In this document: piece by piece, positions 35,955 to 44,832 of the stretch | Numbering within the stretch: position 1 is the stretch's first letter | Layout of the letters: each line of letters begins with the position of its first letter | From: Lentisphaeria bacterium | GTDB lineage: Bacteria; Verrucomicrobiota; Lentisphaeria; Victivallales; UBA1829 | Assembly (NCBI GenBank): GCA_017456805.1 | Contig: JAFTIQ010000010.1 | Location: forward strand, 1-64,000 | DNA length: 64,000 bases | Direction: 5' to 3' | Program-made: the position numbers and the translations under genes | Notes under the pieces: generated by a model | What the model was told of the DNA's origin: nothing | Seen by the model: only the letters and a program-made list of their open reading frames with translations | Database searches by the model: none

Positions 35955-37250
35955 TTATTCCCATTCAATGGTTGCAGGAGGCTTACCGGTGATGTCATAA
36001 ACAACACGGTTGATGCCGTCAACTTCTTTCACAATACGGGTGGACATCTTGAACAGAAGTTCCCAGGGAAGTTCAACGACTTCAGCGGTCACAGCATCCA
36101 CACTGTTGATGGAACGGATCGCAATCACATTGTCATAAGAACGTTTGCCATCTTTGATTCCGACGGTTTTTACGGGGACAAAGATTGCAAATGTCTGCCA
36201 GGTTTTATGATACCAGCCGGCTTTGATCAGTTCATCTGTCACGATAGCATCAGCTTCCTGAAGCATCTTCAGTGTCGGACGGGCAATGGGGCCGACGTGG
36301 CGAACCCCGAGAGAGGGTCCGGGGAACGGGTGACGGTCAAGAAGTTCGCTGGGCAAACCAAGCATTTTTCCAACCTGACGGACTTCATCTTTGAACAGAC
36401 GTTCCACAGGTTCTACGAGTTTGAATTTCAGATCCGGGGGAAGCCCGCCGACGTTATGATGGCTCTTGATCACGCCTTCGGGTTTTCCGTCAAAAGAGAT
36501 ACTTTCCAGAATATCGGGATAGATCGTTCCCTGTCCAAGGAAGGTTGCATCCGTTTCCCGTGCAGCCTCGGCGAAGACTTCAATAAACTCTTTTCCGATG
36601 ATCTTCCGTTTCTGTTCCGGATCGGAAACCCCTGCAAGTTTATCCAGGAACCGATCGGAGGCATCCACATATTTCAGGTTCATTTTGAAGTGACCGGCGA
36701 ACAATGCCTGAACACTTTCAGCTTCATTTTTCCGGAGCAATCCATGATTGACAAACACACAGGTAAGCTGATTGCCAATTGCTTTATGCAGCAACGCCGC
36801 AACAACGGAAGAATCAACCCCGCCGGAAAGCCCGAGCACTACTTTTTCTTTTCCGACAAGCTCACGGATTTCGCGAACGGCATCATCCACGAACGTATCA
36901 AGAGTCCACGCACCGGTACATCCGCAAGTTGTTTTACAGAAATCAAGCATTTTTTCCACATCGTCCAAAGCACCGGCAGGGACTCCGGGCAGGAATGCGG
37001 AAACATCCCCGGCTGCATAAGCAGGAACTCCAGCATTGGAAAGACGGGGCAATTCGCCTTTTGCCAACTCAGACACATCAGAACCGGCAAAAATGATTCC
37101 CACAGGTTTCTCCTGCAAAAGTCTTTCAGTAGGAACGGTAAAGGGCATCACCATTGTGTAAATGTGATGATCACGGATCTTTCTGGCTAATTTCTGAACA
37201 TCCGGATAACCGCAGTTGATAATAACGACTGTTTGCTCTGTCTGACGCAT
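35955..37250 (-). CDS. guaA: GMP synthase with degenerate, truncated glutamine amidotransferase domain
   Basis: GuaA converts XMP to GMP. The 431 residues are about 95 fewer than usual. The ATP-pyrophosphatase half is complete: LGLSGGVDSSVV (P-loop 142-148), IKSHHNVGGLP, RHPFPGPSLGVR, and the C-terminal dimer domain ending in GKPPATIEWE. The glutaminase half is reduced to about 112 residues. IINCGYPDVQKLARKIRD and GIIFAGSDVS remain. VPAYAAGDVSAF stands where the GICYG nucleophile elbow should be, and the rest, including the catalytic HPE, is missing. The enzyme should need free ammonia or another amidotransferase. The start at 37250 has AGGAAAA; an upstream extension has no family resemblance. 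Confidence 0.95.
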   Translation of the reverse strand: MRQTEQTVVIINCGYPDVQKLARKIRDHHIYTMVMPFTVPTERLLQEKPVGIIFAGSDVSELAKGELPRLSNAGVPAYAAGDVSAFLPGVPAGALDDVEKMLDFCKTTCGCTGAWTLDTFVDDAVREIRELVGKEKVVLGLSGGVDSSVVAALLHKAIGNQLTCVFVNHGLLRKNEAESVQALFAGHFKMNLKYVDASDRFLDKLAGVSDPEQKRKIIGKEFIEVFAEAARETDATFLGQGTIYPDILESISFDGKPEGVIKSHHNVGGLPPDLKFKLVEPVERLFKDEVRQVGKMLGLPSELLDRHPFPGPSLGVRHVGPIARPTLKMLQEADAIVTDELIKAGWYHKTWQTFAIFVPVKTVGIKDGKRSYDNVIAIRSINSVDAVTAEVVELPWELLFKMSTRIVKEVDGINRVVYDITGKPPATIEWE

Positions 37251-37432
37251 TTTTCCTGTACTCCCATGTTGGCTGTTTGGAAAACTTGTGATCAGGTAAT
37301 TTAAACCCGAAATTGCAAAAAAACAAATTGAAAAAATAATTTTTTTTAAAAAAAATCTGCCTTCCCATTCCAAAACAGCAGCAGCGTTTTTCTGATGCGT
37401 CTGCGGCAAGAAACTGGAGAGAAACAATCATG

Positions 37433-37454
37433 CAGGACTGGACTCTTTGAAACA
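37433..37454 (+). repeat. 22-base direct repeat, copy 1
   Basis: It matches 38332-38353 at 20 of 22 bases, about 0.9 kb apart, in the same orientation, on either side of the small lipoprotein gene. Confidence 0.5.
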
Positions 37455-37559
37455 GAGCAAAATAATGAAAAAAAATCAGAAAACGCTGTAAGGACAGCAA
37501 GATGACAAACATAAAGATGTTTTTAACAATGTTTAGCTTGTTTTCCGGATAATGCCTAC

Positions 37560-37588
37560 TTGACAAAAACGAAAGAATGTGCTATATT
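37560..37588 (+). promoter_or_regulatory. Promoter upstream of lipoprotein gene
   Basis: TTGACA (37560-37565), 17-bp spacer, TATATT (37583-37588). It would give a leader of about 275 bases before the lipoprotein gene. Confidence 0.7.
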
Positions 37589-37871
37589 AGTTTCTGGTTA
37601 CAAAATATTATAGCATATGGTTTATTATTATGAATCAAAAATCATAGTATGAATCATGAAGAGTTCGATATACTTTAAATTGTAGAAGAAGGAGTATTTA
37701 TAAACAGAGAATTTTACTAAAAAATTGAAACATTGATGAAAAAACAGGAAAAAGAAAATCCTTATACTGCCTTTTCATTATCAGAAATCGAATCACAAAC
37801 GGCAATAATTTCACCAAAAGACAAGCATGTGAAGACGTTAAGAAAAAGTCTTCAGAGATCAGGAAATTCCT

Positions 37872-38261
37872 ATGAAAAAAATTTTAATTCTCGCGGTATT
37901 GAGTTCTGCAATGTTATTTACAGGTTGCGGAGATTCAAATTCTAATGATTCAAGCACGAAAGAAGAAAGCAATGTAAAACTCAACGATTGGTATCCGATT
38001 GATGGGGGATACATCAATCTGCGCCATGTAAAAATAATCTCTTCCAATATCGAATATCCTTGGAATCGAGCTTTTGGAGCTATCACCAAAGCAAACATTG
38101 AAGAATGTAAAAAGTCACATTCGAACATGCGCGCATATATATCTTTTGACGGTTTTAAGGTTTACTTGCCTTCTGCCGACGAAAACAATAAACATTATAT
38201 GTATGATTCATGGCTGAGAGAATTCCAAGAAGTTGAACGGCGTCTTTCCAATATAAAATAA
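37872..38261 (+). CDS. Small lipoprotein of unknown function
   Basis: The 129 residues start with a type II signal peptide with lipobox LFTGC (Cys at residue 19), then a Ser/Asn linker. The mature part has no recognised domain and starts KLNDWYPIDGGYINLRHVKII, with a helical C-terminus. The ATG follows AGGAAATTCCT. It is a single-gene unit with its own promoter and long leader, and lies between two copies of a short repeat. Confidence 0.75.
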   Translation: MKKILILAVLSSAMLFTGCGDSNSNDSSTKEESNVKLNDWYPIDGGYINLRHVKIISSNIEYPWNRAFGAITKANIEECKKSHSNMRAYISFDGFKVYLPSADENNKHYMYDSWLREFQEVERRLSNIK

Positions 38262-38275
38262 TCGCTTATAATTTC

Positions 38276-38312
38276 CGGGTGAGAGCAGCTCGAAGTACTG
38301 CTCTCACCCGGA
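38276..38312. repeat. Perfect 14-bp inverted repeat after the lipoprotein gene
   Basis: CCGGGTGAGAGCAG (38276-38289) pairs with CTGCTCTCACCCGG (38299-38312) around nine bases. No T run follows on either strand, so it is either a non-classical terminator or a protein-binding or RNA element. Confidence 0.7.
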
Positions 38313-38331
38313 GGTGGTCTTGAGTTCTTAC

Positions 38332-38353
38332 AGGGCTGGACTCTCTGAAACAA
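38332..38353 (+). repeat. 22-base direct repeat, copy 2
   Basis: The partner of 37433-37454, with two mismatches. Confidence 0.5.
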
Positions 38354-38480
38354 CAAAAATCGGATGATGGGGTTCGATCTTCTTCCACAAAATTTTTATC
38401 CGGTTTCCATTTGAAAAATTGAAAATTTGTGTTATCAGTACTTTTATAGATTCCAAACGCAGAAAGGCTGGGCACGTTTT

Positions 38481-39320
38481 ATGAAATTTTATCGCTATTG
38501 GGTCCGGATCGAAGTTCCTATCAACTTCGATGATGATAGAAAAGCCGTGATCTGCGGAAAATCAAATCTTTCCAAAGCAGATGCGCTGGAAGATGCAGAA
38601 AATACTGTAAAAACAATCCGGAAACGGATCGCTCAAAATGCCCCCTATCAGAAACCCGATGATTATGAAGTTCCAATCAAAGAAGAACTGCTGGAAGAGC
38701 TCGCCCCGGGAAATATCATTACAAGAAATTATTACGGCGCGGAAATCCTGAATACAGAAACGCTGATTTTTGCAGACATTGATAACACCTGTTTTCCCAA
38801 ACGTTATATTCCCGGATTTATTGGACGTCTCTTCGGAAAAAAAGAAGAAACAAAAGCGGCCTATCAGGAACGAATCAAAGCTGCAGTTTTCAACTCAATC
38901 AAGCATGAATGGATCCGGAAATCCCATATCCGGATTTACAAAACCCATTCCGGTTACAGGGTACTCATTGCCGGACTCAATATCAAACCAGGTTCCGCAG
39001 AATGTTCCGCCATTCTGAACGGGATGAATTCAGATAAACTTTATTCCGTTCTGTGCAGAAAACAAGAGTGCTGCCGGGCACGGTTAACTCCGAAACCACA
39101 CAGGCTCAAGCTATCGAAATTCCGTTTCAAATATCCCTATTCCCCTAATGTCATGGGAGACATCAGCTTCTGGATCCAGAAATATCAGAAAAAATCAGAA
39201 GAGTTTTCCGTGTGCCGACTTCTCAAAACCTTCGGGACGGAACCGGACGAAAAAGATTTGCAAATCATCCGGTATCACGATGAAAAATGCAAGGTTTCAG
39301 AACAGTTCCCCCTTGCCTGA
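38481..39320 (+). CDS. Conserved protein of unknown function (DxD/RARLTPKP motif type)
   Basis: The 279 residues have no signal peptide. The pattern TRNYYGAEILNTETLIFADIDNTCFP, a THSGYRVLIAG segment and RARLTPKPHR recalls a widespread family of uncharacterised bacterial proteins. The acidic DID, a following His and a basic segment are reminiscent of archaeo-eukaryotic primase-type folds, but this is only a hint. The start at 38481 is preferred over one 18 codons upstream, which lacks the family N-terminus (MKFYRYWVRIEVP). It is convergent with glycerate kinase, five bases between stops. Confidence 0.55.
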   Translation: MKFYRYWVRIEVPINFDDDRKAVICGKSNLSKADALEDAENTVKTIRKRIAQNAPYQKPDDYEVPIKEELLEELAPGNIITRNYYGAEILNTETLIFADIDNTCFPKRYIPGFIGRLFGKKEETKAAYQERIKAAVFNSIKHEWIRKSHIRIYKTHSGYRVLIAGLNIKPGSAECSAILNGMNSDKLYSVLCRKQECCRARLTPKPHRLKLSKFRFKYPYSPNVMGDISFWIQKYQKKSEEFSVCRLLKTFGTEPDEKDLQIIRYHDEKCKVSEQFPLA

Positions 39321-39325
39321 AAAAA

Positions 39326-40435
39326 TCACAAGCAGTATTTCCGGCAGAATGTTACTGCCGCATCAAAAAGCAGCTCTGCAGAACGTGGTTTGATTTCTTC
39401 AAAAGGCATTTCAACTGGAACTGTGGCAAAATATCCGGCGAATAAATCGCCCGGATCTTCTGTGATTTTTCCGGAAAGCAGATAACACGGAACATTATGC
39501 GCTTTGCAGAACATAGCCAATTCAGAACACAATTTTCCGTTTTCCGTCTGAGCATCAGAACAGCCCTCCCCTGTAATCACAAAATCCGCGCCTTCCAGTT
39601 TTTCTTCCAGACGGGTCAATGCAATGGCAAGTTTTGCCCCGGATTCCGGAACTGCCGAACAGAAAGCCCGCAATCCCAAACCGAGTCCGCCCGCCGCTCC
39701 ATCGCCGGGAACATCTTCCGAAATCATTCCCTGCCGGAACAAAACCTCCCTCAAATTCGCAAGACCAGCCTCCAGCAAAGGCATCATTTCCGGAGTAGCA
39801 CCTTTCTGAGGAGCGAACACAGCAACCGAGCCATTTTCACCCAGCAAAGGATTTGTCACATCGGAAGCAATCCGGAATTTACAGTTTTTGAGAGCCGGAG
39901 TAACATGATCGCATGAAATTTCAGCAATTTGAGAAAGTTTTCCGCCGCACAAACCGGTGATTTTTTGCCCATTTGCATCAAAAAATTCATACCCGAGAGC
40001 TTCCGCCATCCCTGTCCCGCCATCGACGGTTGCACTTCCCCCGATTCCGATTACGATTTCAGTTACGCCGGATTCCAAAGCATTCCGGATCAATTCACCT
40101 GTTCCGAAGGTAGAAGTTTTCATAGGATTCCGATCCTGAGCGGAGAGAAGGACCATACCGGAAGCGGCAGCCATTTCCAGAATAGCGCAATGCTCAGTTT
40201 TTCCGAATTGCGCGGTAACTGGAGCCCCCAAAGGGCCCTGCACGACGATATTTTCGAATGAACCGCCCAAAGCGGTTGTCAAAGCCTGAACGGTTCCATC
40301 TCCGCCATCTGCGAGGGGGACTTTTATAATTTCCGTCTGAGGGATCACGGACAGGATTGCCTTTTCTTCAATATCAGTCACCTGAGCGGCAGTAAGAGTT
40401 CCTTTAAATTTATCCGGAGCAAGAACAATTTTCAT
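39326..40435 (-). CDS. Glycerate kinase (GckA/GlxK type)
   Basis: The 369 residues match the type I glycerate kinase family, which phosphorylates D-glycerate to 2-phosphoglycerate. Segments include the N-terminal LAPDKFKGTLTA, LADGGDGTVQAL, LEMAAASGM, IGIGGSATVDGGTGMAEALG and DFVITGEGCSDAQT. Product position (2- or 3-phosphoglycerate) is by family. It is a monocistronic unit. Confidence 0.92.
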   Translation of the reverse strand: MKIVLAPDKFKGTLTAAQVTDIEEKAILSVIPQTEIIKVPLADGGDGTVQALTTALGGSFENIVVQGPLGAPVTAQFGKTEHCAILEMAAASGMVLLSAQDRNPMKTSTFGTGELIRNALESGVTEIVIGIGGSATVDGGTGMAEALGYEFFDANGQKITGLCGGKLSQIAEISCDHVTPALKNCKFRIASDVTNPLLGENGSVAVFAPQKGATPEMMPLLEAGLANLREVLFRQGMISEDVPGDGAAGGLGLGLRAFCSAVPESGAKLAIALTRLEEKLEGADFVITGEGCSDAQTENGKLCSELAMFCKAHNVPCYLLSGKITEDPGDLFAGYFATVPVEMPFEEIKPRSAELLFDAAVTFCRKYCL

Positions 40436-40552
40436 GGGATGGACCTTTCTGAGTTTTTTCTACTGGTATAATATAACTTAGAAAAGGAAATTTTTCAAAC
40501 GTTCAATGATATATTTTCTTTACAGAGATTCCTTATCAAAAAAGTTATATTA

Positions 40553-40581
40553 TTGCTTGAAAATAATTATTTAGGTATTAT
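40553..40581 (+). promoter_or_regulatory. Promoter of the envelope protein cluster
   Basis: TTGCTT (40553-40558), 17-bp spacer, TATTAT (40576-40581), with a leader of about 90 bases. The match is moderate. Confidence 0.45.
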
Positions 40582-40679
40582 ATTAAAAAAGAGTATCTCA
40601 AGTACGATTAGAAGATATCAGTAGCAAGACCATATAGATCAATAGTGATTTTCAACAAAAAAACAAAGGATACTGCATT

Positions 40680-41822
40680 ATGAATCCAAAGTTGCTATCC
40701 GTATTCCTTACGTCTATCAGCGTTCTCTGCTCGGCAGAAACTGTTGCCCAGACACAAACCAGACAAGTCACGACGACAACGCTGCGGACGACAACGACAG
40801 TTATTTCAGAAACTGTTGTTAAAGAAAAGGTAAAATGGACCCCCTTCAACGTTTGTGTTCTCGATTTCACCTCTGCTGACATCGAAGGACAAAAGAGATT
40901 CCTGGATCACCGGAATCAGCCGATTTTGATTCCGACTCAGTCCACTCTTACCGATGCTGACAGAAATTCTATGAGTAAAGTCATGCAGGGATATGTCAAA
41001 ATGATCGATGCTTGGGATACCAGCAGTACAAACAGTGCAAACCGCGCTGCTCAGATTGACGACAATATTTTCAGCCGGCAGAAAGCTTTGAACCTCTACC
41101 AAACTATCGTAAAAGGTCAATCCCGCCCGATGGTCATTGGAGCAGATTACCTTTCTGCTTATCTGGGGAAATATAACGATGTATTTTCCTGCACAGATAA
41201 AAATCTGTGTCTTGCAGCGATGCAGAATCTTCAACAGTCCGCAGACTTTCCGCAGGACTTCATGTTAAAACTTGCAAAACAAACTGGAATCACCCATTTG
41301 ATTTACGGTACCATTTCAGATTTGCGAATTAAAAGAGATACTTTCAAAGGATATGGCATTGAAACAAATACAACGAGCTATCAGTTGGATGTTATCATCA
41401 AAATGGTCGACTTGGTAAAACAGAGAACTGTTTACAGCAATGTCTATACCGGGGTCTACAAAATCCAGAAGATTCCCTCAACCTCTCAGATCAGCAATGA
41501 TATTTTTCACAATCTGATGACATCTGCATTGCAGCAGGCAGCCGAAGATTTTTATGATATCTGTAAACCCGGAAGAAAAAATAAAGTATCCGTCACCCCG
41601 TTACCCGCCCGGATCTCATTTGATCTCACGGCTGCAGGATCCTTCAATCCCAAGAGTGCCGAAATTTATTTTGATGGCAAATATATCGGAAATGGAACAG
41701 AAAGTTTCAACATTTCCGGCGGGACATACGACGTGGAAATCAAAGCTGCCGGTTATAAAACAAAAACTCTGCGTCTGGAAGTAAACAGTGACAGAGTTAT
41801 AAAAATCACAATGGAAAAATAA
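40680..41822 (+). CDS. Secreted CsgG-like protein with C-terminal PEGA-like domain
   Basis: The 380 residues begin with a signal peptide (cleavage near AETVAQ, no lipobox) and a Thr-rich stretch. The middle has the alternating pattern of CsgG/LpoB-type proteins (VCVLDFTS, then LAKQTGITHLIYGTISDLRIKRD). Residues about 320-380 resemble a PEGA domain (AEIYFDGKYIG, GGTYDVEIKAAGYKT). PEGA domains occur in surface lipoproteins. It is the first gene of a six-gene cluster, with the next gene 11 bases on. Confidence 0.65.
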   Translation: MNPKLLSVFLTSISVLCSAETVAQTQTRQVTTTTLRTTTTVISETVVKEKVKWTPFNVCVLDFTSADIEGQKRFLDHRNQPILIPTQSTLTDADRNSMSKVMQGYVKMIDAWDTSSTNSANRAAQIDDNIFSRQKALNLYQTIVKGQSRPMVIGADYLSAYLGKYNDVFSCTDKNLCLAAMQNLQQSADFPQDFMLKLAKQTGITHLIYGTISDLRIKRDTFKGYGIETNTTSYQLDVIIKMVDLVKQRTVYSNVYTGVYKIQKIPSTSQISNDIFHNLMTSALQQAAEDFYDICKPGRKNKVSVTPLPARISFDLTAAGSFNPKSAEIYFDGKYIGNGTESFNISGGTYDVEIKAAGYKTKTLRLEVNSDRVIKITMEK

Positions 41823-41833
41823 GGTAGACCATA

Positions 41834-42823
41834 ATGAAAAAATTTTTATTGACACTCACATTTCTGACGATTGCATTCTCCGGAATGGTTTTTGCTGCAG
41901 ATAAACTTGCCGTTGCTGAACCTATCGGGAAAGGCGGTGTAAAAGCTGAAGAAATCGAAGCCCTTTGGGGAATTCTGGAAACTTCCATCCAGAGCGAAGA
42001 GTACAAAGTAATTTCCCGCGGTGCATTGAAACAGATGATGACAGAAATCGGATTGACGGAAACATCCGGTCTGGTTAATATGAATGCCGCCCAAAAAGCA
42101 AAACTCGGACAGCTCGATGGGGTAAAATATATTCTGATCACTGAAGTTGGAAAATTGGGCAGCAGATATAACTGTACGCTGCGGATTATCGACAGCTCTA
42201 CCGGAGGAATTGATCAGGCAAGAACTTATAATTTGAGAGTAAAAGATTTTGATGAGCTTGCCGACAAAATTGAATCTGCTCTTGAAACATTGCTTTCCGA
42301 TGAAAAGAATCAGAATATCAGCGCGGTCATCTTCCCTGTCGTTCTGGATAAAAGAGCATCCCGCTCTGTCGGAGAAGATTTCAATGCCAGAATGGAACAG
42401 CAGCTTTTGAGAAATGGTGTCCGGTTGAGAAGCCTTCAATCAATCAAAAGCATCCTCCTGAAAAATAATATCAGTCCCCTTTATGAATTGGAACCGGCAA
42501 AGTTTAAAACCGTTGGAAAATTGCTCGAATCCAAATATCTGATCCAGGTGGTAATCAACCGTTTTTCCGTAGCAAGAGTCACGGAGTATAACAGTCTGAT
42601 GAGACAAAACATTACCACTTGGAAAGGAGACATCAGCGGGTTCGTTAAAGTCCTTTACGGAACGAAAAGCGAAACCCGGCATGTCGCCACATTCAATGAG
42701 AAAATCAATTTCTCTGACTTGGATATTGATACCGAAGACTGGACGCCCAAGGATTACGAACTTCATCTGATCGACTCCGTCATTCCCGCAATCACAAAAG
42801 AAATTGAACCGAAACTGAAATAA
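41834..42823 (+). CDS. Secreted CsgG/LpoB-like protein
   Basis: The 329 residues have a signal peptide cleaved near VFAADK. Two halves each show an alpha/beta pattern of the CsgG type: LAVAEPIGKGG, then YKVISRGALKQMM and YILITEVGKLG, repeated as ISAVIFPVVLDKR, LQSIKSILLKN and YLIQVVINRF. Such a duplicated pattern fits the LpoB/CsgG nucleotide-free fold. No lipobox is seen, so it is likely periplasmic. Function is unknown; it sits 11 bases after the PEGA protein. Confidence 0.6.
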   Translation: MKKFLLTLTFLTIAFSGMVFAADKLAVAEPIGKGGVKAEEIEALWGILETSIQSEEYKVISRGALKQMMTEIGLTETSGLVNMNAAQKAKLGQLDGVKYILITEVGKLGSRYNCTLRIIDSSTGGIDQARTYNLRVKDFDELADKIESALETLLSDEKNQNISAVIFPVVLDKRASRSVGEDFNARMEQQLLRNGVRLRSLQSIKSILLKNNISPLYELEPAKFKTVGKLLESKYLIQVVINRFSVARVTEYNSLMRQNITTWKGDISGFVKVLYGTKSETRHVATFNEKINFSDLDIDTEDWTPKDYELHLIDSVIPAITKEIEPKLK

Positions 42824-42844
42824 TCTTAAATAACAACCCCCAAA

Positions 42845-44359
42845 ATGAAAAACAAAAAAATATTTTTTCTCACATTTGCAGCAGTTGCAGTAATTCTTCT
42901 TTCCGGATGTTCTACGGTAATCAATGCTCACCGTCAGAAAAAAGATATGATGGCTTCCTATGATGTTGGAAACTATACAGCAGCACTGAACGAACTGGAT
43001 TCTTATCTGAAGCCCCCCAGCGTATTCAACTCATCCAGAATTGGAAGCGGCGATGAAATCATGTGGAGATTGGAAGCTGGATCCCTGTACTGGCTCGTCG
43101 GAAAAGAGGAAAGAACCATTGATCATCTCAGCGAAGCAGAAAAACTGATCGCAGATTATGATAACCGTGCAATCGTGAACTTGAGACAGGTCGGATCCGA
43201 ACTTTCCGTGCTCGTAACAAATGTTAATGCGATTCCCTACCGGGGTCTTTGCCGGGACAGAGTTCTGCTTCCGGTCTATAAAGCATTGGCATACCTTGGA
43301 AAGAATGATGAAGAAGGGTTCAGAGTCGAACTGTTTCGCCTGAGAGAAACGCAAACGAAGGTCCAGGAAGATTACCGCAGGTTCTTTGAAGCGGAGGATG
43401 AGGCTCTTCAGAGGGCAAAACAGAAAAATACCAATGCTGCTCAGAGCGCAGATCAATCAACCGTGCTGAATAACGATCGTAACTCTTCAGCATCCGCAGC
43501 TTTGGATGAGGCAAAAAGGGTTGCACACAAAGGGTACGGCAACTTCATGAATCCCTTTACCATTTTCCTCTCCGGTTACGGTTATCTCAGAGAAAACGAT
43601 TGGGAAAATGCACATGTCGACTTCGCACGGCTCTATCAGGCGCTGCCGGATAATTCTATCGTTCAGAAATATTATGTTACAATTCTGAAAAAGACTTCCA
43701 GACAGGTTCCGGAAGAATTGAAAAATGTCACGCCCTTCGATGAGTCACATTTTAATCAGAATAGCGTTCTGGTTATCTTTGCGAACGGAAAAACTGCCGC
43801 ACTCAAGCAAATCGCGCTTTATATTCCTATCATTCTCCCCGGATATGCAACAATTGCAACGACGGCATGGCCTGTTTGCGAATATTTCACAGCTCCGTTC
43901 CAGGAACTTCATGTTACCAGCGGAAATCAACAGTTCAAAACAGTTCCTATTGCAGATATGGATGGGATCTTCTCCCAGGAATATACCGAACGCCTTCCTT
44001 TGATGATTACCAGAATCGCCCTCAGTACAGCGGTCAAAGAAATCGGCAGTTATATCGCAACACGGGCTGCAGCCAGAGCACATCCTCTTGCAGGTCTTGC
44101 TGTTGCTATTGGAACATCTACTTATAAAGCTGTTGTCAATACAGCAGATACCAGAACCTGGGAAATCCTGCCGAAAGAATATCAGATCACCCAGTTTGCC
44201 ATGCCGGAAAACAGAGAAATCGTCATCGCTCCGGACGGCGGACGCCCCATGACGATTAAGATTCCGGAAACGGCAAAATCTGCTATCGTGTATGTCAATG
44301 CACCGACTTCAGACCCCAAGGCATTTACCTATCGGGTATTGGAACATAAAGCAAAATAA
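42845..44359 (+). CDS. COG3014-type lipoprotein
   Basis: The 504 residues have a lipobox LLSGC (Cys at residue 22). They match the pattern of the COG3014 family: TPR-like helices with YDVGNYTAALNELDSYL, the LAYLGKNDEEGFRVELFRLRE segment and a C-terminal hydrophobic stretch (AAARAHPLAGLAVAIGTSTYKA) before an ending in a beta-rich domain. The family commonly neighbours YcfL- and LpoB-like lipoproteins, as here. Its function is not known. Confidence 0.75.
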   Translation: MKNKKIFFLTFAAVAVILLSGCSTVINAHRQKKDMMASYDVGNYTAALNELDSYLKPPSVFNSSRIGSGDEIMWRLEAGSLYWLVGKEERTIDHLSEAEKLIADYDNRAIVNLRQVGSELSVLVTNVNAIPYRGLCRDRVLLPVYKALAYLGKNDEEGFRVELFRLRETQTKVQEDYRRFFEAEDEALQRAKQKNTNAAQSADQSTVLNNDRNSSASAALDEAKRVAHKGYGNFMNPFTIFLSGYGYLRENDWENAHVDFARLYQALPDNSIVQKYYVTILKKTSRQVPEELKNVTPFDESHFNQNSVLVIFANGKTAALKQIALYIPIILPGYATIATTAWPVCEYFTAPFQELHVTSGNQQFKTVPIADMDGIFSQEYTERLPLMITRIALSTAVKEIGSYIATRAAARAHPLAGLAVAIGTSTYKAVVNTADTRTWEILPKEYQITQFAMPENREIVIAPDGGRPMTIKIPETAKSAIVYVNAPTSDPKAFTYRVLEHKAK

Positions 44360-44370
44360 GGAAAAGTAAC

Positions 44371-44820
44371 ATGAAAAGAAAAATGCTTACTCTCGCAGTC
44401 TCTGCGATCTTTATCCTTCTGACAGGCTGTCAGAACACAATCAACAGTATTGAATATGGAAAAATGACCTATGTCCCTGGGAAACAGCACATTACCGACG
44501 GCTTTCTCCGTGACAGATTACCGATCGTATCTATAAACGCTACGGAAAGAACCCCTCTGGGGCATATGAAAGTTCAAATTACTGCAAAAAATGCACGTGT
44601 CGGCGTTTTCTCTCAGATGTGGAGTGGTATGACAGACGAAAATCCCTATCCGCTTGTCTACCGGTTCACTTGGCTTGATGAAAATGAAATGGCTATGCCC
44701 ACAAACAATAGTGCATGGATTGACACAACTGTCAGGCCCGGTGGTATGGTATACTTTACATCTGTTGCCCCGCATGCAAGATGTACTGGATTTATTTTTG
44801 AAGTAAAAGAAAAAAATTAA
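44371..44820 (+). CDS. YcfL-like (DUF1425) lipoprotein
   Basis: The 149 residues carry a lipobox LLTGC (Cys at residue 17). The mature part has the YcfL pattern: LPIVSINATERTPLGHMKVQ, the PYPLVYRFTWLDENEMAMP segment, and a C-terminal PHARCTGFIFEVK. In E. coli ycfL sits directly before lpoB; here too, the next gene is LpoB-like, 12 bases away. Confidence 0.8.
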   Translation: MKRKMLTLAVSAIFILLTGCQNTINSIEYGKMTYVPGKQHITDGFLRDRLPIVSINATERTPLGHMKVQITAKNARVGVFSQMWSGMTDENPYPLVYRFTWLDENEMAMPTNNSAWIDTTVRPGGMVYFTSVAPHARCTGFIFEVKEKN

Positions 44821-44832
44821 AGGAAAAGAAAC

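Larger units (their letters stand above)
37251..37871. other. Gene-poor region between guaA and small lipoprotein
   Basis: This 620-base stretch is AT-rich and has no convincing gene. It holds a clear promoter on + (37560-37588), one copy of a 22-base repeat (37433-37454), and an isolated AAGGAG at 37689 with no start codon at the right spacing. A 69-codon frame at 37736-37945 overlaps the lipoprotein start, has no ribosome site and is not accepted. Confidence 0.6.

Noticed and set aside
36207..37190. 327-codon + frame opposite guaA
   Set aside because: Shadow of guaA; composition is antisense-like and there is no recognisable domain.
37251..37427. N-terminal extension of guaA by 59 codons with a hydrophobic stretch
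   Set aside because: GMP synthase is cytosolic, the extension has no family match and a good start with AGGA lies at 37250.
37736..37945. Possible 69-codon protein before the small lipoprotein
   Set aside because: No ribosome site, overlaps the start of the lipoprotein gene by 74 bases and has no recognised motif.
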